A stretch of DNA of 64,000 nt from Balneicella halophila (GTDB lineage Bacteria; Bacteroidota; Bacteroidia; Bacteroidales; Balneicellaceae). Of this stretch, positions 36,215 through 45,271 are shown piece after piece. The stretch spans positions 186,001 through 250,000 of the forward strand of contig NZ_QENZ01000004.1 of assembly GCF_003096835.1 (NCBI RefSeq), in the 5' to 3' direction. Positions within the stretch are counted from its first letter, which is position 1. Each line of letters begins with the position of its first letter. A program made the position numbers and the translations under genes. The notes beneath the pieces are model-generated. The model was not told where the DNA came from, did not search any database, and worked only from the letters and a program-made list of their open reading frames with translations.

Positions 36215-37891
36215 TTAATCTTCTTTTAATTTTACATATCTTGCTTTTTTATCAGCATCTTCGCCAAGGCGTTTGCGTCTGTGGTCTTCATAATCAGAAT
36301 AACCACCTTCGAAGAAATGAACGTAACCATCATCTTCAAATGCAAGTATATGTGTCGCAACTCTGTCTAAAAACCAACGGTCGTGTGAAATAACCACTGC
36401 ACAACCTGCAAAATTTTCCAGTCCCTCTTCCAAAGCTTGCAGTGTATTTACGTCAATATCATTTGTAGGCTCATCGAGAAGGAGTACGTTGGCATTTTCC
36501 TTCAGTGTTAATGCTAAGTGTAAGCGATTTCGCTCTCCGCCGGAAAGTACGCCACACTTTTTCTCTTGGTCAGCTCCCGTGAAGTTAAAACGCCCTAAAT
36601 AGCCACGGGCATTGATTTCTCGATTGTCTACGATAACATTGTCAACACCACCGGAAACGACTTCATAAACGGTTTTCTCAGGATCGATACTCTCATGTGC
36701 TTGGTCTACATAACCAATCTCAACAGTAGGACCGATAGTGATATTTCCAGAATCAGGTTTCTGTTGCCCCATAATCATACGAAAAAGTGTCGTTTTTCCT
36801 GCACCATTTGGCCCAATGATACCTACAATTCCTGCAGGAGGTAGCGTAAACGATAAATCCTTTACAAGCCTTCTGCCATCGAATCCTTTGGTAACATTCT
36901 CAAATTCAATCACTTTATCACCCAAGCGAGGTCCATTCGGAATAAATATTTGAAGGTTTTCTATTTTCTGCTTGGTGTCAGAATTCATCATTTTTTCATA
37001 AGAATTCAAACGAGCTTTTGATTTTGCTTGTCGTGCCTTAGGCGACATTCTTGCCCATTCTAATTCACGCTCTAATGTTTTTCTTCGTTTACTTTCTTGT
37101 TTTTCTTCCTGAGCTAATAATTTCGTCTTTTGCTCTAGCCATTCTTCATAGTTCCCTTTCCACGGAATTCCCTCGCCACGGTCTAGTTCTAGAATCCATT
37201 TAGCTACATTGTCTAAGAAATAACGGTCGTGAGTGATACAAATAACCGTCCCTTTATACTGTTCCAAATGTTGTTGCAACCAATGAATAGACGCTGCATC
37301 TAAGTGGTTAGTTGGCTCATCAAGAAGTAAAATATCAGGTTCTTGCAACAATAAACGGCATAACGCAATACGGCGAAGTTCTCCTCCAGAGAGCGTAGCT
37401 ACTTTAGCATCTTCAGGAGGGCAATTCAGGGCGTGCAGAGCACGGTTTAGCATGTTGTCCAATTCCCAGCCATTTTTATGCTCAATGATTTCCATCAGTT
37501 CTCCTTGTCTTGCAATGAGTGCATTCATTTCATCATCACTCATAGGTTCTGAGAATTTAAGATTTACTTCCTCATATTCCTTCATCACATCTATGAGGTC
37601 TTGAACACCTTCACTAACAATTTCTTTTACTGTCTTTGATTTATCCAGTTCCGGTTCTTGTGGTAAGTAACCTGTTGAATGTTCTTTAGGAAAAACAATA
37701 TCACCTTCGTAGGCTTGATCAAGACCTGCTATCATTTTTAATAAGGTCGATTTTCCAGAACCGTTCAAACCGATGATACCGATTTTTGCTCCGTAAAAAA
37801 ATGAAAGATTGATATTTTTTAGTATTTGTTTTCCAGAAGGGACTTTCTTATTAACCCTGTGCATGGAAAAAATTATCTTTTCGTTGCTCAT
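36215..37891 (-). CDS. ettA: Energy-dependent translational throttle protein EttA (ABC-F)
   Basis: A 558-residue ABC-F protein with two ATPase domains and no membrane segments. Walker A motifs are GLNGSGKST and GPNGAGKTT. Signatures are TLSGGELRR and LSGGERNR. Walker B motifs are LLLDEPTNHLDA and LLLDEPTNDIDV. A linker of about 80 charged residues (near 245-325) contacts the ribosomal E site. EttA gates entry into elongation according to ADP/ATP ratio. It begins 8 bp after the hypothetical gene downstream of pheS, forming pheS-hypothetical-ettA. Confidence 0.95.
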   Translation of the reverse strand: MSNEKIIFSMHRVNKKVPSGKQILKNINLSFFYGAKIGIIGLNGSGKSTLLKMIAGLDQAYEGDIVFPKEHSTGYLPQEPELDKSKTVKEIVSEGVQDLIDVMKEYEEVNLKFSEPMSDDEMNALIARQGELMEIIEHKNGWELDNMLNRALHALNCPPEDAKVATLSGGELRRIALCRLLLQEPDILLLDEPTNHLDAASIHWLQQHLEQYKGTVICITHDRYFLDNVAKWILELDRGEGIPWKGNYEEWLEQKTKLLAQEEKQESKRRKTLERELEWARMSPKARQAKSKARLNSYEKMMNSDTKQKIENLQIFIPNGPRLGDKVIEFENVTKGFDGRRLVKDLSFTLPPAGIVGIIGPNGAGKTTLFRMIMGQQKPDSGNITIGPTVEIGYVDQAHESIDPEKTVYEVVSGGVDNVIVDNREINARGYLGRFNFTGADQEKKCGVLSGGERNRLHLALTLKENANVLLLDEPTNDIDVNTLQALEEGLENFAGCAVVISHDRWFLDRVATHILAFEDDGYVHFFEGGYSDYEDHRRKRLGEDADKKARYVKLKED

Positions 37892-37899
37892 TTTAGTAT

Positions 37900-38409
37900 C
37901 TATTTTTCTTCTTTTAATTTTTGTATTAAAGCAGGAAATCTTTTTTCGATATCCTCTGTGTAAATAAAAGCAAGTTCGTCGATTAATGGTGCCGCATTTT
38001 CTAATGGCAAATTCTTTGCTTTTATATGATATATTTTCTTTAAAAGAAAATAGCAGTTCAATATTATAGTATTTATTTTATTACTAATTGTAATTGTTTT
38101 GTCAGAATATTTGTCTAAATTTTTATTTTGGAAATCTCTTAATAGCTTCGACTTCTCTTTTATCAAGACTAAATTATCTTCCTTGTTTTCAAAATGAATA
38201 ATCTTATTAGGCTCAAAAGTCTCCTTAGAAAGATTGATTAATTCTATCAATTTAGAGAGATTTTCCTGATGGATTTTGTACTGCTCTTCTTTTAGAATGT
38301 GAATTTTCTGTCTTTTTCTTTTTAATAAATAAAGAATAAGAACAACTGTAATCACTATAACTCCAAGAGCAATCAGTGTCCATAGCCAGTTATTTTCCCA
38401 AAAAATCAT
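37900..38409 (-). CDS. Hypothetical single-pass membrane protein between pheS and ettA
   Basis: A 169-residue protein with one strong N-terminal membrane helix (residues about 8-28), a Lys/Arg cluster (KRKRQK), then a helical, charged soluble domain. I do not recognise the family. Spacing is 4 bp from pheS and 8 bp to ettA, so it must be co-transcribed with translation genes. Orientation (N-terminal anchor followed by basic residues) suggests a cytoplasmic domain. Confidence 0.7.
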   Translation of the reverse strand: MIFWENNWLWTLIALGVIVITVVLILYLLKRKRQKIHILKEEQYKIHQENLSKLIELINLSKETFEPNKIIHFENKEDNLVLIKEKSKLLRDFQNKNLDKYSDKTITISNKINTIILNCYFLLKKIYHIKAKNLPLENAAPLIDELAFIYTEDIEKRFPALIQKLKEEK

Positions 38410-38413
38410 GGCT

Positions 38414-39424
38414 TTATTTAAATTGCTCTAAAAATCGAATATCATTCTCAAAGAATAAACGAAGGTCTTTGATACCATATTTCAACATCGCAATGCGTTC
38501 TATGCCCATACCTAATGCAAAACCTGTATATTTTTTACTGTTGATTTTGTTGCTGTCCAGTACATTCGGGTCAACCATTCCGCAACCTAAAATCTCTAAC
38601 CAACCTGTGTATTTACAAACATTACATCCTTCTCCCTCACAGATAGTACATGAAATATCCATTTCTGCAGATGGTTCTGTGAAAGGGAAGTAAGACGGGC
38701 GTAAACGAATTTGCACATCTTGTCCGAACAATTCTTTTACAAAATAAATAAGCGTTTGTTTTAAATCTGCAAAAGACACATTTTCATCAATATATAAGGC
38801 TTCTACTTGATGAAATATGCAATGTGCACGGGCTGAAATCGCTTCGTTACGAAAGACACGACCTGGCGTAACTGTGCGTATAGGTGGTTCCAATTCTTCC
38901 ATCTCATGAACCTGAACAGAAGAAGTGTGTGTACGTAGTAGCACATCAGGATTTTGTTGAATGAAAAAAGTATCTTGCATATCACGTGCAGGATGTTCTT
39001 CTGGAAAATTTAATGCGGAAAATACATGCCAATCGTCTTCTATCTCCGGACCTTCAGAAACGGTGAATCCTAAACGGTTGAATATTTCAATAATTTCATT
39101 TCGAACAATTGAAATAGGATGACGTGTTCCAACTTTTATAGGCTTTGGTGGTAGTGTCAGGTCATTGTTTGCTTCGACAGTATCTTGGGTAGATAGTTCA
39201 TCTTTAAGCTTGTTTAGTTCTTCATTGGCAAAATTCTTCAATTCGTTTAAAGATTTACCAACTTCACGTTTTAACTCATTTGGAACATCTCGAAATTCAT
39301 TGAAAAGTTGAGACACTTTTCCTTTTTTACTAAGGTACTCAATGCGCAACGCTTCCAATTCGTCATTATTCTTCGCCTGCCAATCACTTATTTCTTTCCG
39401 AATTTTTTCAATAGTATCAAGCAT
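38414..39424 (-). CDS. pheS: Phenylalanyl-tRNA synthetase alpha subunit
   Basis: A 336-residue class II subunit. An N-terminal coiled coil (about 1-85) binds tRNA. The catalytic core contains HPISIVRNEI, motif 2 FRNEAISARAHCIFHQVE, a Cys-rich C-x2-C-x4-C-x2-C stretch (TICEGEGCNVCKYTGW), and motif 3 GMGIERIAML. It forms the alpha2-beta2 enzyme with PheT, which is not in this window. It heads the pheS-hypothetical-ettA transcript, with a -7 box at 39451-39458. Confidence 0.96.
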   Translation of the reverse strand: MLDTIEKIRKEISDWQAKNNDELEALRIEYLSKKGKVSQLFNEFRDVPNELKREVGKSLNELKNFANEELNKLKDELSTQDTVEANNDLTLPPKPIKVGTRHPISIVRNEIIEIFNRLGFTVSEGPEIEDDWHVFSALNFPEEHPARDMQDTFFIQQNPDVLLRTHTSSVQVHEMEELEPPIRTVTPGRVFRNEAISARAHCIFHQVEALYIDENVSFADLKQTLIYFVKELFGQDVQIRLRPSYFPFTEPSAEMDISCTICEGEGCNVCKYTGWLEILGCGMVDPNVLDSNKINSKKYTGFALGMGIERIAMLKYGIKDLRLFFENDIRFLEQFK

Positions 39425-39450
39425 GTAAAATTTGTTTATAATTTAATTCA

Positions 39451-39458
39451 CAAAAATA
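39451..39458 (-). promoter_or_regulatory. -7 box (TATTTTTG) for pheS operon
   Basis: Minus-strand TATTTTTG, 26 bp before the pheS ATG; matches TAnnTTTG. Confidence 0.55.
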
Positions 39459-39599
39459 CGAAAGTTTGTTGGTTTAAAGAAGTGGCTGAATAGATTTGTT
39501 TTTTGAAATTTAGAGAATATTTTTTTTTAATGTTAAGTATAAAGGCACAGATTTTGTTCGATTATTAAAGTGTAATTTTAAACTTAAAGATTGAATAAA

Positions 39600-40034
39600 A
39601 TGAAAAAATTAGTTTTAGCATTAGCATTCTCTACTCTTTTACTAGTAGGATGTAAGAAAGACAATGAGAAAAAAGTTGTAACAGATGACGGCACAGTAGC
39701 TACTATCACTACAGAAGACGCTGCTGAGGCTTGGGAAGGTGATTATAAAGGAACATTCCCATGTGCAGACTGTGAAGGAATTGAAGTGGAATTGGAATTA
39801 AATGATGATTACACTTACGAGAAAGAAGAAACTTATCTTGGAAATGAAGATAAAGAATTCAAATCTGAAGGAACTTTCACCATTGAAAATGGTGTGCTTA
39901 TCTTGAAAGATGCTAGAGGAGAAGTTGAAAAATATGAATTAGGAAAAGACCAACTGACTCTTTTAGACAAAGATGGTAACAAAACAGAAGGTGAATTGGC
40001 TAACCAATATGTTCTAAAAAAAGAAGCATTTTAA
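39600..40034 (+). CDS. NlpE-like copper/envelope-stress lipoprotein
   Basis: A 144-residue lipoprotein with signal peptide and lipobox LVGC (Cys18), followed by charged KKDN. The NlpE N-terminal domain signature appears as WEGDYKGTFPCADCEGIEVELEL, holding the CxxC motif that in E. coli NlpE senses copper and redox, and then short beta strands. E. coli NlpE also signals envelope stress; no Cpx system is visible here. A TTG nine bases upstream is in frame, but the ATG at 39600 directly starts the MKKLVLALAF signal peptide. A terminator follows at 40059. Confidence 0.85.
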   Translation: MKKLVLALAFSTLLLVGCKKDNEKKVVTDDGTVATITTEDAAEAWEGDYKGTFPCADCEGIEVELELNDDYTYEKEETYLGNEDKEFKSEGTFTIENGVLILKDARGEVEKYELGKDQLTLLDKDGNKTEGELANQYVLKKEAF

Positions 40035-40058
40035 TTGAAGATAGCCAAACAGAACATG

Positions 40059-40094
40059 AAAGAGCGGGAGTTTTTTTGCTTCTGCTCTTTTTTT
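40059..40094 (+). terminator. Terminator between the NlpE-like gene and recG
   Basis: AAAGAGCGGGAG pairs with CTTCTGCTCTTT (12 bp, two G-T pairs) across an 8-base loop, followed by seven T. Confidence 0.8.
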
Positions 40095-40095
40095 A

Positions 40096-42201
40096 TTAAC
40101 TAATCATTGACCAATCAACATTTTGGAGTTTTTGCAAACGTAATTGTTTCTGGATTAGTGCATTCTCTGGCAATTTCAATTCTGAATCCTTGCTAAGTAT
40201 TTTCAAAGCAATTTCTCTGACATATTGCATGATAGCAGTATCTTTTGTTAGGTGTGCAATTTTTAGATTAAAAGGAACACCACTTTGTTGAGTACCGTGT
40301 ATATCACCAGGACCACGTAGCTTCATATCCACTTCTGCAATCTCAAAACCATCATTCGTTTGCACCATCGTTTCCATTCGAGTTCTGCTGTCATTACTTA
40401 ATTTATAAGAAGTGATAAGGATGCAATAGGACTGTTCACTGCCACGCCCAACTCTGCCTCGTAGTTGATGCAGTTGGGACAACCCAAATCGGTCTGCACT
40501 TTCAATTAACATCATACTTGCATTAGGAACATTTACGCCTACTTCAATCACTGTGGTTGCCACCAAGATTTGAGATTTTCCAGATACGAATTCTTGCATA
40601 GCAGTCTCTTTTTCGGCAGCTTTCATTTGGCCATGCACCATAGTTAGCTGGTATTTAGGAGCAGGAAAAACTTTTGATAAAGTTTCAAAACCACTTTCTA
40701 AATTTTCATAATCTAATTTTTCAGACTCTTTTATCATCGGGTAAACAACATAAATTTGTCTGCCTTTCTCAATTTCCTTTTGGATGAACTGATAAAGTTT
40801 ATTACGATTTTTGTCAAAGATATGCTTGGTTTCTATGGGTTTTCTTCCTGGTGGCAACTCATCAATTACAGAAACATCAAGGTCACCATATACGGTCATT
40901 GCTAAGGTACGGGGGATTGGTGTAGCCGACATGACTAAAACGTGTGGAGCTCGGTGGTTTTTATTCCATAACTTTGAACGTTGTGCTACACCAAAGCGGT
41001 GCTGTTCATCAATAACCGTAAATCCCAGATTTTTGAATTGAACAACGTCTTCCAAAAGAGCATGCGTGCCAATGAGAATATGAATGCTACCGTCTTGTAG
41101 CTTTTCATGTAAAACTTTTCGGTCTTTTTTCTTTGTGCTTCCTGTGAGTAAGGCGACATTTATATTTGTTTCTCTTAAGTATTCACTCAATCCCTCATAA
41201 TGTTGTGTTGCCAGAATTTCGGTGGGAGCCATAAGACATGATTGATAGCCATTGTCAGCAGCAATAAGCATCGCCAATAGGGCAACTATTGTTTTTCCGC
41301 TACCCACATCACCTTGTAGTAGTCTGTTCATTTGTCTTCCACTACCTAAATCCTTGCGGATTTCTTTTAGTACACGTTTCTGTGCATTAGTCAAATCAAA
41401 AGGGAGATGGTTATGATAAAAATCATTTAAATAATTACCGACTTTGGGGAATGGATATCCGATAGTATCTTGACTTTGTTCAAATTTATCTTTTAAAATA
41501 CCTAATTGGATATAAAATAATTCTTCAAATTTTAGTCGATATGTAGCTTGATTTAACTTTTTGATATTTTCCGGGAAGTGAATATTCATTATAGCTTGTT
41601 GCCTTCCCATCAGTCGGTATTTTTCGAGTAGATATGTAGGAAGAGTTTCAGGAATTTCTTTATAGTGTTCTTGCAAAATACCTCCAATAGCATCACTTAA
41701 TATTTTAGAGTTTACATAATGTTGTTTGAGTTTTTCCGTAGTGTTATAATAGGCTTGCAGCGCACCAGTCATTTTCTTTTTTGTCTGTGTAAGTAGCTCC
41801 ATCTCAGGATGAGCAATATTATAGTGACTGCCAAACAAAGCAGGCTTTCCGTAAACAACATAAGGTTTGTTGAGTTTGAGATTTTTTTGTTGCCAACTAA
41901 CCCCCTTAAACCAAACCAGCTCCAAGCTTCCAGTTTCGTCACGTAGTTCTGCTACCAATCTTTTTTTTCTGCCTTCACCGACAGTGTGCATCGAGGTGAT
42001 GATACCTTTGGTCTGAATATAGGCTTGGCTAGAAGCAATCTCGTTAATTTTATAAAACGTACTTCGATCTTCGTGTTTGTATGGGAAATACTCAATTAAA
42101 TCTTTTACTGACAGTATGTTGAGTTCCTCAGCTAAGAGTTTTGCTCTCTTAGGACCAATGCCTTTGATGTATTGAAGGCTATTTTCGAGGAAGTTACTCA
42201 T
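40096..42201 (-). CDS. recG: ATP-dependent DNA helicase RecG
   Basis: A 701-residue branch-migration helicase that regresses stalled forks. The N-terminal wedge/OB domain covers about residues 1-230. Helicase lobes contain GDVGSGKTIVA (Walker A), IDEQHRFGVAQR (DExH box), MSATPIPRTLAM, and QLRGRVGRGSEQSYC. The C-terminal MKLRGPGDIHGTQQSG motif is typical. The length is normal. A -7 box at 42222-42229 gives it its own promoter. Confidence 0.96.
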   Translation of the reverse strand: MSNFLENSLQYIKGIGPKRAKLLAEELNILSVKDLIEYFPYKHEDRSTFYKINEIASSQAYIQTKGIITSMHTVGEGRKKRLVAELRDETGSLELVWFKGVSWQQKNLKLNKPYVVYGKPALFGSHYNIAHPEMELLTQTKKKMTGALQAYYNTTEKLKQHYVNSKILSDAIGGILQEHYKEIPETLPTYLLEKYRLMGRQQAIMNIHFPENIKKLNQATYRLKFEELFYIQLGILKDKFEQSQDTIGYPFPKVGNYLNDFYHNHLPFDLTNAQKRVLKEIRKDLGSGRQMNRLLQGDVGSGKTIVALLAMLIAADNGYQSCLMAPTEILATQHYEGLSEYLRETNINVALLTGSTKKKDRKVLHEKLQDGSIHILIGTHALLEDVVQFKNLGFTVIDEQHRFGVAQRSKLWNKNHRAPHVLVMSATPIPRTLAMTVYGDLDVSVIDELPPGRKPIETKHIFDKNRNKLYQFIQKEIEKGRQIYVVYPMIKESEKLDYENLESGFETLSKVFPAPKYQLTMVHGQMKAAEKETAMQEFVSGKSQILVATTVIEVGVNVPNASMMLIESADRFGLSQLHQLRGRVGRGSEQSYCILITSYKLSNDSRTRMETMVQTNDGFEIAEVDMKLRGPGDIHGTQQSGVPFNLKIAHLTKDTAIMQYVREIALKILSKDSELKLPENALIQKQLRLQKLQNVDWSMIS

Positions 42202-42221
42202 AGAGGTTTTTAATTATCATT

Positions 42222-42229
42222 CAAAGATA
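42222..42229 (-). promoter_or_regulatory. -7 box (TATCTTTG) for recG
   Basis: Minus-strand TATCTTTG, 20 bp before the recG ATG. Confidence 0.65.
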
Positions 42230-42249
42230 AAGAAAGAAATTTTAGGCAT

Positions 42250-42280
42250 AAAAAAACCGAGGCTGAAAATCCTCGGTTTT
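42250..42280 (-). terminator. Terminator of the gcvH-osmC unit
   Basis: The stem AAAACCGAGG / CCTCGGTTTT with an 8-base loop lies 25 bp after the osmC stop. On the minus strand a U-run follows. Confidence 0.88.
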
Positions 42281-42304
42281 AAGTTATCAAATGTTGTAAG
42301 ACTC

Positions 42305-42712
42305 TTATTCCCAATGGAAAGTGACCACTTGCGTAATAGCTGGGTTCAAACTCTTTGCCACAGGACAACTTAAGGCTGCAGCTTCTAAAGTTTGCTGAGT
42401 TTTACTATCATATTCTTTTTTCGGCAAATAAAAATCTATCCGAATTTCACGGATACGACGAGGAGCAGAAGCCATGATTTTTTCAATCTCAACAGTGGTA
42501 CCGTCAATATTTTCAGTCATTTGCTCAGCCTTCATTCCCATAATAGTCAACATACAATTCGCTAGAGCTGTAGCAACTAAATCGGTAGGGGAAAAACGCT
42601 CCCCTTTACCATTGTTATCCGTTGGGGCATCAGTTTCTATTGTAGAGCCTGACTGTAAGTGTACACTCTCTACACGTAGATTGCCTTTGTAAGTAGATTT
42701 AAATTTACCCAT
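42305..42712 (-). CDS. OsmC family peroxiredoxin-like protein
   Basis: A 135-residue OsmC/Ohr-fold protein. Both family cysteines are present: ALANCMLTIMGMKAE and ALSCPVAKSLNP. The first belongs to the hydroperoxide-reducing site. The FSPTDLVATAL stretch before it is characteristic of the YhfA-like branch. It should reduce organic peroxides with a thiol donor such as lipoyl proteins. It lies 9 bp after gcvH, a lipoyl protein, so they are co-transcribed; that pairing makes a lipoyl-dependent peroxidase plausible but unproven. Confidence 0.9.
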   Translation of the reverse strand: MGKFKSTYKGNLRVESVHLQSGSTIETDAPTDNNGKGERFSPTDLVATALANCMLTIMGMKAEQMTENIDGTTVEIEKIMASAPRRIREIRIDFYLPKKEYDSKTQQTLEAAALSCPVAKSLNPAITQVVTFHWE

Positions 42713-42721
42713 TGTTTCTTA

Positions 42722-43084
42722 TTATGTAAGCTCTTTGTATTGGTCTTCTGTAAGTAAATCTTCAAATTGAGAAGCATCGCTTACTTTTATTTTAATCAAC
42801 CAGCCTTCACCCATTGGGTCAGAGTTAACTAGAGCAGGATTGTCTTCTAATTCAGAGTTGAATTCGATAATTTCACCAGACATAGGCATAAATAAGTCAG
42901 AAACTGTTTTTACCGCCTCAATAGTTCCGAAAACTTCTTCTTTATCTAATGTTTCACCTTCAGTTTCAATCTCAACAAATACGATATCACCTAATTCTCC
43001 TTGTGCGAAGTTGGTAATTCCTACTGTTGCAACATCTCCTTCTAAACGAACCCATTCATGTTCTTGTGTGTATTTTACTGACAT
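42722..43084 (-). CDS. gcvH: Glycine cleavage system H protein
   Basis: A 120-residue lipoyl carrier that shuttles the aminomethyl group between GcvP, GcvT and the dihydrolipoyl dehydrogenase. The lipoylated lysine is Lys59 in FGTIEAVKTVSDLF. Flanking motifs HEWVRLEG, GITNFAQGELGDIVFVE and NSDPMGEGWLIKI are standard. The length is normal. Neither gcvT nor gcvP is in the window. It precedes osmC in a two-gene unit. Confidence 0.96.
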   Translation of the reverse strand: MSVKYTQEHEWVRLEGDVATVGITNFAQGELGDIVFVEIETEGETLDKEEVFGTIEAVKTVSDLFMPMSGEIIEFNSELEDNPALVNSDPMGEGWLIKIKVSDASQFEDLLTEDQYKELT

Positions 43085-43120
43085 AATTCTATAAAATTAA
43101 AAGTTTATAAATATCTCTGC

Positions 43121-43128
43121 CAAAACTA
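43121..43128 (-). promoter_or_regulatory. -7 box (TAGTTTTG) for gcvH
   Basis: Minus-strand TAGTTTTG, 36 bp before the gcvH ATG; fits TAnnTTTG. Confidence 0.5.
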
Positions 43129-43202
43129 CAATATTTTATCAACATCTTAGGTGTTTTTGTGCATATTTTTTATGTTGTACAAAACCTTTTAATCAAAATT
43201 AT

Positions 43203-44483
43203 TTATGAATCCACCTCAGCCACTACAAAAATGCTTCCTCCAATATAAATGACATCTTTTTCTGAAGCTTTTTTATAGGCACTCTTTAGAGCAGTATTCA
43301 CGTTCTCATATGTTTGACCCTGTAAATTATACTTTTCTGCATTTTGCTTTAGTTCTTCTGCATTCATTGCACGCTGTACGTTCGCTTGAGTGAAATAGTA
43401 AGTTGCATGTTTTGGAAACAGTGGTAAGATATCAGTTAATTCTTTATCATTACTTACACCTAAAATGATATGCAAGTTTTCGTAAGATAATTCACTTAAC
43501 TCTTTCATCGCTAAGCAAATGCCTGCTTCATTATGTCCAGACTCGCAAATGGTGAGCGGTGAAGTGTTTATCACTTGCCAACGTCCAAGAAACTGCGTTT
43601 GTTTAACTACATTTTTCAATCCTTCTCTGATACTTGTTTCTGAAATCTCAAAAGCCTTATTATCATGTAGATGACATAAAGACGTGAGTGCGGTGTTGAT
43701 ATTTTTTACTTGATAGCTTGTTCGTAGCGGACAATGCAGATTTTTCATATCCTGCCAATCAAAGATAAGCTCTGTATCTTTTTTTTGAATGTTTTGAAGT
43801 GGATTTTCTTTGTCGGCAAAAATTATCGGTGCTTTTTCTTTTTCAGCTTTTTCTTTGAATACTTTGGCAACCTCCTCTTGATACTCTCCGATAATAACAG
43901 TTGTTTCAGCCTTTATAATTCCTGCCTTTTCTCCGGCAATCTCTGTGAGCGTATTGCCAAGCATTGCCGTATGATCTTTACTTATGTTAGTAATAATCGA
44001 TAATTCCGGCTGAATAATATTTGTAGAATCTAATCTGCCTCCTAAACCTACTTCAATAACTGCGACGTCAACATTTTGTCTGTTAAAATATTCAAATGCC
44101 ATAGCAACAGTCATTTCGAAAAACGAAGGTTTTAACTCTTCAATAATAGCTGAATGTTCCGATACAAAATCGATGACAAAATCTTCATCACAAGGTTTTC
44201 CGTTTATTTTTATACGTTCCCGAAAATCTTTAAAATGAGGAGAAGTGTAGAGCCCTACTTTGTATCCTGCACTTTGTAGAATTGATGCAATAAGGTGCGA
44301 TACAGAACCTTTACCATTAGTGCCCCCCACATGAATAGTTTTATAATTTTGATGAGGATGGTTGAAGTAATCATCTAATTGTAAACTTTTATCCAATTTA
44401 TTATTGAATGCCTTTTCACCCTGGTTTTGAAACATCGGAAGTTGGCTGAACAGAAAGGCTAAAGTTTCTTGATAGGTTTTCAT
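43203..44483 (-). CDS. folC: Bifunctional folylpolyglutamate/dihydrofolate synthase
   Basis: A 426-residue Mur-ligase-family enzyme that adds glutamate to folates. The P-loop is GGTNGKGSVSHL (about residues 52-63). Other motifs are TSPHFKDFRERI, VGLGGRLDSTN, ITNISKDHTAMLG and the C-terminal ligase domain (ESGHNEAG). The length is typical. It is divergent from rsmG, with a -7 box at 44505-44512. Whether it is mono- or bifunctional cannot be told from sequence. Confidence 0.93.
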   Translation of the reverse strand: MKTYQETLAFLFSQLPMFQNQGEKAFNNKLDKSLQLDDYFNHPHQNYKTIHVGGTNGKGSVSHLIASILQSAGYKVGLYTSPHFKDFRERIKINGKPCDEDFVIDFVSEHSAIIEELKPSFFEMTVAMAFEYFNRQNVDVAVIEVGLGGRLDSTNIIQPELSIITNISKDHTAMLGNTLTEIAGEKAGIIKAETTVIIGEYQEEVAKVFKEKAEKEKAPIIFADKENPLQNIQKKDTELIFDWQDMKNLHCPLRTSYQVKNINTALTSLCHLHDNKAFEISETSIREGLKNVVKQTQFLGRWQVINTSPLTICESGHNEAGICLAMKELSELSYENLHIILGVSNDKELTDILPLFPKHATYYFTQANVQRAMNAEELKQNAEKYNLQGQTYENVNTALKSAYKKASEKDVIYIGGSIFVVAEVDS

Positions 44484-44504
44484 TAATTATATTTTAATAG
44501 GGTA

Positions 44505-44512
44505 CAAAAGTA
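44505..44512 (-). promoter_or_regulatory. -7 box (TACTTTTG) for folC
   Basis: Minus-strand TACTTTTG, 21 bp before the folC ATG; 25 bp from the divergent rsmG -7 box. Confidence 0.6.
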
Positions 44513-44537
44513 GAAAAATATCACCTTATAAATTGTG

Positions 44538-44545
44538 TATCTTTG
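44538..44545 (+). promoter_or_regulatory. -7 box (TATCTTTG) for rsmG
   Basis: Exact match to the consensus. It overlaps the first in-frame TTG of the rsmG reading frame (44543), ruling that codon out as the start. Confidence 0.65.
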
Positions 44546-44596
44546 CACGAAAGTAGTTTAATGTGGCTATTTGAAACTTCAACAAGATATAGACTG

Positions 44597-45217
44597 ATGA
44601 AATTAATTCAAAAATATTATCCTAAACTGACTGATGTACAGTTAGCACAATTTGCGCAACTACCAGATTTATATAAGGAATGGAATGAGAAAATTAATGT
44701 AATATCGCGGAAGGATATTGATAATTTGATGGAACATCACGTTCTTCATTCTCTTGCTATTTCAGAAGTTATTCGCTTTAAAGATGGCACAGAAGTTTTA
44801 GATGTAGGTACTGGTGGAGGATTTCCTGGGATACCTTTAGCAATTATGTTTCCTAATACTCAATTTACCTTAATTGACTCTATAGGCAAGAAAATAAAAG
44901 TGGTTGATGCTGTAGTAGAAGCATTGGGGCTAGAAAATATCAAATCATATCATCAAAGAGTACAGCAAAATAAAAATAAGTATGATTTTGTAATGAGCAG
45001 AGCTGTGACTAATTTACAAGAACTAGTTAAAATAAGTCGTAAGAATATTAAGAAAGAAGGGAAAAATGGTTTACCTAATGGTATTATTTGCTTAAAAGGA
45101 GGAGATTTATCAGAAGAATTACGTCCTTTTGATAATAATGTTGCAGAATTTCCTATAGCAGATTATTTTGAAGAGCCTTTTTTCGAAACAAAAAAGATAG
45201 TGTATTTACCCATTTAA
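44597..45217 (+). CDS. rsmG: 16S rRNA (guanine-N7) methyltransferase RsmG
   Basis: About 206 residues. It methylates a 16S rRNA guanine (G527 in E. coli) using S-adenosylmethionine. The conserved core is seen in NEKINVISRKDIDNLMEHHVLHSL, the SAM-binding VLDVGTGGGFPGIPLAI, LIDSIGKKIKV and SRAVTNLQEL. In-frame starts also exist at 44543 (TTG, inside the promoter) and 44561 (ATG). The ATG at 44597 gives MKLIQKYYPKL, the usual family N terminus, and is preferred. The last 16 bases lie in an 18-bp perfect inverted repeat. Confidence 0.93.
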   Translation: MKLIQKYYPKLTDVQLAQFAQLPDLYKEWNEKINVISRKDIDNLMEHHVLHSLAISEVIRFKDGTEVLDVGTGGGFPGIPLAIMFPNTQFTLIDSIGKKIKVVDAVVEALGLENIKSYHQRVQQNKNKYDFVMSRAVTNLQELVKISRKNIKKEGKNGLPNGIICLKGGDLSEELRPFDNNVAEFPIADYFEEPFFETKKIVYLPI

Positions 45218-45250
45218 TTAGACTTTTAAAGAAATTAAATGGGTAAATAC
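45202..45250. repeat. 18-bp perfect inverted repeat spanning the rsmG stop
   Basis: GTATTTACCCATTTAATT at 45202-45219 is the exact reverse complement of 45233-45250, with a 13-base loop. The left arm codes for the last five residues and stop of rsmG. It has no T-run, and lies between convergent genes. It may stabilise or terminate both transcripts. Confidence 0.9.
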
Positions 45251-45271
45251 GCTGTAACTGCTGGGCTAGAA

